A program made the translations under genes and the position numbers. From Cellulomonas marina (GTDB lineage: Bacteria; Actinomycetota; Actinomycetes; Actinomycetales; Cellulomonadaceae): a stretch of 64,000 bases of DNA. Shown in pieces: positions 59,984 to 64,000 of this stretch; position 1 is the stretch's first letter, and the number at the start of each line of letters is the position of its first letter. The DNA lies in contig NZ_FOKA01000002.1 of NCBI RefSeq assembly GCF_900111925.1, positions 124,001 through 188,000 on the forward strand, written 5' to 3'. The notes under the pieces are model-generated. The model had not been told where the DNA came from and ran no database searches. It saw nothing but the letters and a program-made list of their open reading frames with translations.

Positions 59984-61234
59984 ATGACGACGTTGCTCGG
60001 GCTGGAGCTCGCCGGCCGTCGCGTGCTCGTGGTGGGCGGCGGCCCCGTCGCCGCGCGCCGGGCCGAGGCGCTGCTCGCCGACGGCGCCGAGGTCCTCGTC
60101 GTCGCCCCGGAGCTGTGCGAGGCGCTGGCGCAGGTCGTGCGTGCCGGCCGCGTGACCTGGCGCGCCGAACGGGTGCGGCCGGAGCACCTCGACGACGCGT
60201 GGCTGGTGCACACCGCGACGGGCGTGCCCGCGGTCGACGAGGCGGTCGTCGCCTGGGCCGCCGAGCGCCGCACGTTCTGCGTCGACGCCGGGGGCGGCGA
60301 CCGGCCGGCCGCCGGCACGGCCCGCACGCCCGCCACGGCACGCCGCGACGGCCTGCTCGTCGGCGTCGTCTCCACGGGCGGCGCCGACCCGCGGCGCTCC
60401 GTGGCCGTCCGCGACGCGCTGCTCGGGCACCTCGACACGGGCGCGGTGGACCTGCGCCGCCGCCGCGGCCCGCGCCCCGGGCAGGGCCGCGTCGTCCTCG
60501 TCGGCGGCGGGCCGGGGGATCCCGGCCTGCTGACCCGGGCCGGCCGTCGCGCGCTGGCGGAGGCGGACGTCGTCGTCACCGACCGGCTGGGCCCGGTCGC
60601 CGTGCTCGACGAGCTGCCGCCGGGCGTGGAGGTCGTCGACGTCGGCAAGCGGCCGGGGCACCACCCGGTGCCGCAGGCGGAGATCGGCCGGCTGCTCGTC
60701 GACCGCGCGCTCGCGGGCCACGTCGTCGTGCGGCTCAAGGGCGGCGACCCGTTCGTGTTCGGCCGCGGTGGCGAGGAAGTCGTGGCCTGCCGCGAGGCGG
60801 GCGTCCCGGTCGAGGTCGTCGCCGGTGTCAGCAGCGCGCTGGCCGCGCCGACCGCGGCGGGCATCCCGCTGACCCACCGGGGCACGGTCGGCGCGTTCCT
60901 GGTGATGAACGGCCACGACGGGTGGTCGGAGGCCGCGCTGACCGGGCTGCGCGAGGAGACGTGCACCGTCGTCGTGCTCATGGGCGTCGCGGTGCTGCCC
61001 GAGCTCGTGGCGGGGGCCCTGGCCGTGGGCGTGGCGCCGGACCTGCCCGTCGCCGTCGTCGAGAACGCCACCCTGCCGGGGCAGCGGGTGACGCGCTCGC
61101 GGCTCGACGCGGTCGTGGCGGCGGCGCAGGACGGGCGCGTGCACGCGCCGGCCGTCCTCGTCCTCGGGCGGGTCGCCGCGGACGGGCTCCTCGACGGGAC
61201 CGTCGCCGCAGCCGGCGTCACGATCGCCTCGTGA
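59984..61234 (+). CDS. cobA: Uroporphyrinogen-III C-methyltransferase fused to precorrin-2 dehydrogenase domain (CysG-type)
   Basis: A 416-residue siroheme enzyme. Residues 1 to about 150 form the NAD-binding precorrin-2 oxidase domain (GRRVLVVGGGPVAARRAEAL, STGGADPRRSVAVRDALLGH). From about 165 comes the SUMT domain (VVLVGGGPGDPGLLTRAGRR, VVRLKGGDPFVFGRGGEEV, PLTHRG). It methylates uroporphyrinogen III to precorrin-2 and oxidises it to sirohydrochlorin; CbiX downstream would add iron. GAGG lies before ATG 59984. Confidence 0.95.
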   Translation: MTTLLGLELAGRRVLVVGGGPVAARRAEALLADGAEVLVVAPELCEALAQVVRAGRVTWRAERVRPEHLDDAWLVHTATGVPAVDEAVVAWAAERRTFCVDAGGGDRPAAGTARTPATARRDGLLVGVVSTGGADPRRSVAVRDALLGHLDTGAVDLRRRRGPRPGQGRVVLVGGGPGDPGLLTRAGRRALAEADVVVTDRLGPVAVLDELPPGVEVVDVGKRPGHHPVPQAEIGRLLVDRALAGHVVVRLKGGDPFVFGRGGEEVVACREAGVPVEVVAGVSSALAAPTAAGIPLTHRGTVGAFLVMNGHDGWSEAALTGLREETCTVVVLMGVAVLPELVAGALAVGVAPDLPVAVVENATLPGQRVTRSRLDAVVAAAQDGRVHAPAVLVLGRVAADGLLDGTVAAAGVTIAS

Positions 61235-62448
61235 GCGCCGTGACCACCGGGACCGCGAGCACGGATTCGGTCGCCCCGGCCCAGGGCGGCCCGGACCGCG
61301 TCGCCGACGACCCCGCGACGACGGCGGCCGACCGTGCGGCCATCGACCAGACCCTGGCGGGCTGCGTCGTGCTCGTCACGGCCGACCGCCGGGCGGGGGA
61401 GCTCGCGGCGGCGCTCGCCCGGCGTGGCGCGACGATCCGGCACGCGCCGGCGCTCGGGATGGTTCCCCACATCGACGACGCGGCCCTCGTCGCCGCGACG
61501 CGGGACCTCGTCGCCGACCCGCCGGACACCGTGGTCGTCACCACGGGCATCGGGTTCCGCGGGTGGGTCGAGGCCGCGGACGCCGTCGGCCTGGCCGAGG
61601 GGCTCGTCGCCACCCTGCGCGGGGCGCGGATCATCGCGCGCGGCCCGAAGGCGCGGGGCGCCATCCAGGCCGCCGGGCTCACCGCCGACTGGGTGGCCGA
61701 GTCCGAGACGAGCGCCGAGATCGCGGAGGTCCTGCTCGACGAGGGCGTGGCCGGCCGCGACATCGCCGTCCAGCACCACGGCGCCGGCGACGACGGGCTC
61801 GACGCCGCCTTCAGCGCGGCCGGCGCCCGGGTGCGGTCGCTCGTCGTGTACCGCTGGGGTCCGCCGCCGGACCCCGCGGTGGTCGCCACCTCGGTCCGCG
61901 CCACCGCGGCGGGGGAGATCGACGCGGTCGTCTTCACCTCCGCCCCGGCCACCGCGGCCTGGCTCGCGGCCGCCGACGCCGCGGGCGTCACGGACGGGAT
62001 CCTGCGGCGCTCGGCCGAGGGGGGCCTCGTGCTGGCGGCGGTCGGGCCCGTGACGGCCAGGCCGCTGCTCGAGCACGGGGCGCAGCCCCTCGTGCCGGAC
62101 CGCGGCCGGCTCGGCTCGCTCGTGCGCGCCGTCGTCACCCACTACGGCGGGCTGGAGGCGCTGCGGACCGTCGCCGGACCGCTGCACGTGCACCGCAACG
62201 CCGCCGTCCTCGACGGGCACGTGCTGCCCCTGACCCCCTCGGGCCTGGAGGTGCTGCGGCTGCTGGCCCGCGCCCGCGGACGCGTCGTCGCCCGGGAGGA
62301 GCTGCTGGCGGTGCTGCCCGGCGCCTCGACGGACGGCCACGCCCTCGACGTGGCCGTCGCCCGGCTGCGCGAGGCGACCGGGAGCCGCACCCTGATCCGC
62401 ACGGTGGTCAAGCGCGGCTACCGGCTCGAGCTCGAGGAGACCCCGTGA
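61231..62448 (+). CDS. Uroporphyrinogen-III synthase domain fused to an OmpR-type winged helix
   Basis: A 405-residue fusion. Residues about 45-310 look like HemD (TLAGCVVLVTADRRAGELAA, VVVTTGIGFRGWVEAADAVG, DAVVFTSAPATAAWLAAADA). The last 90 residues are a PhoB/OmpR-type DNA-binding winged helix (LPLTPSGLEVLRLLARARG, VAVARLREATGSRTLIRTVV, KRGYRLELEE). It may supply or sense uroporphyrinogen III and also control the operon or nitrite/sulfite reductase genes. Its GTG overlaps the cobA stop. Confidence 0.9.
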   Translation: MSAVTTGTASTDSVAPAQGGPDRVADDPATTAADRAAIDQTLAGCVVLVTADRRAGELAAALARRGATIRHAPALGMVPHIDDAALVAATRDLVADPPDTVVVTTGIGFRGWVEAADAVGLAEGLVATLRGARIIARGPKARGAIQAAGLTADWVAESETSAEIAEVLLDEGVAGRDIAVQHHGAGDDGLDAAFSAAGARVRSLVVYRWGPPPDPAVVATSVRATAAGEIDAVVFTSAPATAAWLAAADAAGVTDGILRRSAEGGLVLAAVGPVTARPLLEHGAQPLVPDRGRLGSLVRAVVTHYGGLEALRTVAGPLHVHRNAAVLDGHVLPLTPSGLEVLRLLARARGRVVAREELLAVLPGASTDGHALDVAVARLREATGSRTLIRTVVKRGYRLELEETP

Positions 62449-63311
62449 CGTCCCGCACCACCCCCGCCCCGCCCGTGCTCGTCGGGTGCTCGCACGGCAC
62501 CGACGACGCGGAGGGGCGGCGCGCCATCGCCTCCGTCCTCGACGCGGTCCGCGTGGCGCGGCCGTACCTCGACGTGCGGGAGGCGTTCGTCGACGTGCAG
62601 ACGCCCGAGGTCGCCGACGTGGTGACGGGTGCCCTGGCGGACGCCGACCGCGCTGTGGTGGTCCCGCTGCTGCTGTCCGTCGGGTTCCACACGGGCGTCG
62701 ACATCGCGGGGGCCGTCGACCGGCCCGGCGCCGCGGCGGCGGCCCCGCTGGGGCCCGACGAGCGCCTCGTCGACGTGCTCGTCGACCGGCTGACCGGCGC
62801 CGGGCTCGGGCCCGACGACGCGGTCGTGCTCGCGGCGGCCGGCTCGAGCGTGCCGGCCGCGGCAGCGGCGGTGCAGGAGGTGCGGGCCGCGCTGGCCCGG
62901 CGGCTGGGGCGGGAGGTCGCCGTCGGCTACGGCGCCGGGGCCGAGCCGCGCGTCCCGGACGCCGTCGCGGCGGCGCGGGCCGACCTGGCGCCCGGCGGGC
63001 GGGTCGTCATCGCGTCCTACCTGCTGGCGCCCGGCTTCTTCCACGACCGCCTGCTGGCGGCCGGAGCCGACGTCGTCAGCGACCCGCTGGCACCGGACCC
63101 CCGTCTGGCGGCGGTCGTGCTCGACCGCTTCGACGCGGCGGCGACGGGTCTCGTCGGGCAGGTCGAGGCGAGCACGGCGGCGGCGGCAGCGGCGGCCGAC
63201 CGGCGCCGGACCGGCCGGCGGCGACGGGCGCGCCGCGCGCTGGTCCCGCTCGTCGCCGGAGTGGCGGCCACGGCGGCGCTCGTCGGGATGGGGCGTCGCA
63301 CGGAGGGCTGA
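62445..63311 (+). CDS. Sirohydrochlorin ferrochelatase-like protein (CbiX/SirB) with C-terminal membrane tail
   Basis: A 288-residue chelatase of the CbiX family, with the active-site His in VLVGCSHGTDDAEGRRAI and a second half repeating the fold (VVLAAAGSSVPAAAAAVQEV, RVVIASYLLAPGFFHDRL). It probably inserts Fe2+ into sirohydrochlorin. The C-terminus adds RRRTGRRRRARRA and a hydrophobic helix (LVPLVAGVAATAALVGMG), suggesting inner membrane attachment, unusual for the family. GTG overlaps the preceding stop (GTGA). Confidence 0.9.
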   Translation: MTSRTTPAPPVLVGCSHGTDDAEGRRAIASVLDAVRVARPYLDVREAFVDVQTPEVADVVTGALADADRAVVVPLLLSVGFHTGVDIAGAVDRPGAAAAAPLGPDERLVDVLVDRLTGAGLGPDDAVVLAAAGSSVPAAAAAVQEVRAALARRLGREVAVGYGAGAEPRVPDAVAAARADLAPGGRVVIASYLLAPGFFHDRLLAAGADVVSDPLAPDPRLAAVVLDRFDAAATGLVGQVEASTAAAAAAADRRRTGRRRRARRALVPLVAGVAATAALVGMGRRTEG

Positions 63312-63402
63312 TCCGAACAGGGGCCGTCCGGGGGCAGATCCTGGGCCGATCGGGGGACCTCCGTCCCTCAAGAGAGGGCCTCCGGTGGCCGACGGTGAGG
63401 GC

Positions 63403-63510
63403 ATGAGCACCACAGCCACCCCCGCCCTCGGCCGGACACTCGCTCGCGCGCTGGAGCAGACCCGCACCCGCGGTGACGCCGACGAGGAGCTCCCGCCCTT
63501 CTGGGACTGA
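63403..63510 (+). CDS. Small ORF, 35 codons
   Basis: An ATG frame of 35 codons, helical (ALGRTLARALEQTRTRGDAD) and ending EELPPFWD, in the gap downstream of the siroheme operon. The ribosome site is weak (GGTGAGGG, close to ATG). A CCCTC-AAGA-GAGGG hairpin lies upstream at 63366-63379. I do not recognise a family; the acidic aromatic tail is unlike random GC-rich translation. Could be a small regulatory protein or spurious. Confidence 0.45.
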   Translation: MSTTATPALGRTLARALEQTRTRGDADEELPPFWD

Positions 63511-63561
63511 CCGCCCCACCGGCGCCGGCACCGGCACCAACACGGGCTGCCGGCGCCGCCG

Positions 63562-63840
63562 TCAGAAGCGGAACGGGATGGGGATGCCGCCGCAGCAGCA
63601 CACGCCGCGCACGTCACCCGCCTGCAGCAGCCGGAAGGCCTGGGCGCACGCCGCGAACCGCACGACCGTCGGGACGACCGACCGGACGACGCCGCGACGG
63701 CGCACGTAGCCCTCGACGGCGCCCGAGCAGGAGTCCCCGCCGTGCGCGAGCCGGTGGGCGCAGGCCCCGTGCTTGCGCGGGGACAGGTGCCGGCGGTAGG
63801 CCTCGATGCCCCGGACGGTCAGGCGGGCGGCAGGTGTCAT
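63562..63840 (-). CDS. YidD-like membrane protein insertion factor, Cys-rich divergent form
   Basis: A 92-residue protein with the YidD pattern: IEAYRRHLSPRKHGACAHR (YQxxISP-like), SCSGAVEGYVRRRGVVRSVV (CSxYAxEAI-like). Unlike canonical YidD, which ends in the GGYDPVP motif, it ends RGVCCCGGIPIPFRF and contains seven cysteines. It is a stand-alone gene, away from rnpA/yidC. TACCGT six bases before ATG 63840 indicates leaderless expression. Function in membrane protein insertion is only inferred. Confidence 0.75.
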   Translation of the reverse strand: MTPAARLTVRGIEAYRRHLSPRKHGACAHRLAHGGDSCSGAVEGYVRRRGVVRSVVPTVVRFAACAQAFRLLQAGDVRGVCCCGGIPIPFRF

Positions 63841-63846
63841 CCTCCG

Positions 63847-63852
63847 ACGGTA
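63847..63852 (-). promoter_or_regulatory. -10 box of probable leaderless YidD-like promoter
   Basis: TACCGT on the minus strand, six bases before ATG 63840. Confidence 0.55.
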
Positions 63853-63911
63853 CGGGTCCCACCGCCCGGCGCCAGCGGGGGCGACGCCCGGCGCGGGGCG
63901 GGTGACCGCCC

Positions 63912-63917
63912 TAGCAT
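63912..63917 (+). promoter_or_regulatory. -10 box of probable leaderless promoter at the window end
   Basis: TAGCAT, six bases, then GTG 63924. Confidence 0.55.
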
Positions 63918-63923
63918 CGCCGC

Positions 63924-63983
63924 GTGCTCGCAGCCCTCCTCCTCGCCGCCGCCTGCCCGACCGTCCCGGGACCCGGCGCGTGA
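63924..63983 (+). CDS. Leaderless 19-codon ORF, possible leader peptide
   Basis: Starting at the GTG six bases after a TAGCAT box, this ORF codes for a very hydrophobic peptide (LAALLLAAACPTVPG) and stops at TGA 63981. A further GTG (63980) overlaps that stop in a GTGA and opens a frame that leaves the window (RRLGP...). It may be a translated leader coupled to the next gene, or a mis-framed start of a larger protein that cannot be judged here. Confidence 0.4.
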   Translation: MLAALLLAAACPTVPGPGA

Positions 63984-64000
63984 GGCGGCTCGGTCCCGCG
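63980..64000 (+). CDS. Start of a gene running out of the window (partial)
   Basis: GTG at 63980 overlaps the TGA of the 19-codon ORF (GTGA) and begins RRLGPA-like codons. Only seven codons are visible, so the product cannot be named. Confidence 0.25.

Overview
The window is 64 kb of very GC-rich chromosomal DNA with dense genes, frequent GTG starts and 4-base GTGA/ATGA stop-start overlaps. Many promoters are leaderless, with a TANNNT -10 box 6-8 bases ahead of the start codon. Gene content (SepH, DUF3710/DUF3093/DUF3159/DUF4193/DUF3000, GuaB1, a two-protein TrkA pair, lipoprotein-dependent ABC importers) points to an actinobacterium. Pyruvate formate-lyase, a candidate D-amino-acid cross-bridge ligase and the carbohydrate genes suggest a facultative member of the Micrococcales such as a Cellulomonadaceae relative; that placement is inference. 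About 57 protein genes are supported. I saw no tRNA, rRNA, CRISPR array, prophage or insertion sequence.

0-11 kb: sepH (division), an inositol-phosphatase gene, DUF4193, DUF3093, dut, a frame-disrupted DUF3710 gene, an OB-fold gene, DUF3159, two TrkA subunits, an APC permease and an RNA methyltransferase. From memory the order from the phosphatase to the methyltransferase matches Mycobacterium tuberculosis Rv2701c-Rv2689c. 11-19 kb: aconitase with an upstream palindrome, two Nudix hydrolases, a phosphotransferase, a class I amidotransferase and guaB1. 19-26 kb: a sugar ABC importer without its own ATPase, a LacI repressor, a central palindromic operator and a divergent glycogen-debranching-type enzyme. 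26-37 kb: dxs, a decayed PIG-L deacetylase, pflB-pflA, a fused fatty-acid oxidation protein and a secreted, probably wall-anchored 5'-nucleotidase.

37-47 kb: RNase D, an orphan LuxR-type regulator, DUF3000, an ATP-grasp ligase, a membrane protein with a CbxX-type AAA ATPase, a RibD-like reductase, GNAT, a pyrimidine-reductase-like protein and ZapE. 47-53.5 kb: a tightly coupled glgX-treY-treZ operon that would turn glycogen or maltodextrin into trehalose, behind a LacI-type operator. 53.5-58.5 kb: a YbdK-type carboxylate-amine ligase, a transglutaminase and a complete polar amino acid ABC importer. 58.5-64 kb: an SDR, a siroheme operon (CysG-type fusion, HemD fused to a winged-helix domain, membrane-tailed CbiX), a 35-codon small ORF, a divergent YidD-like protein and a 19-codon leaderless ORF overlapping a gene that leaves the window.

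Points most worth a second look: a 12-bp, seven-copy tandem repeat abutting the -10 box of the phosphatase gene; the DUF3710 reading-frame break with a CTGA overlap; the PIG-L remnant beside pflBA; the aconitase palindrome; the stem-loop between sugar-binding protein and permease genes; and the unannotated small ORFs at the right end.
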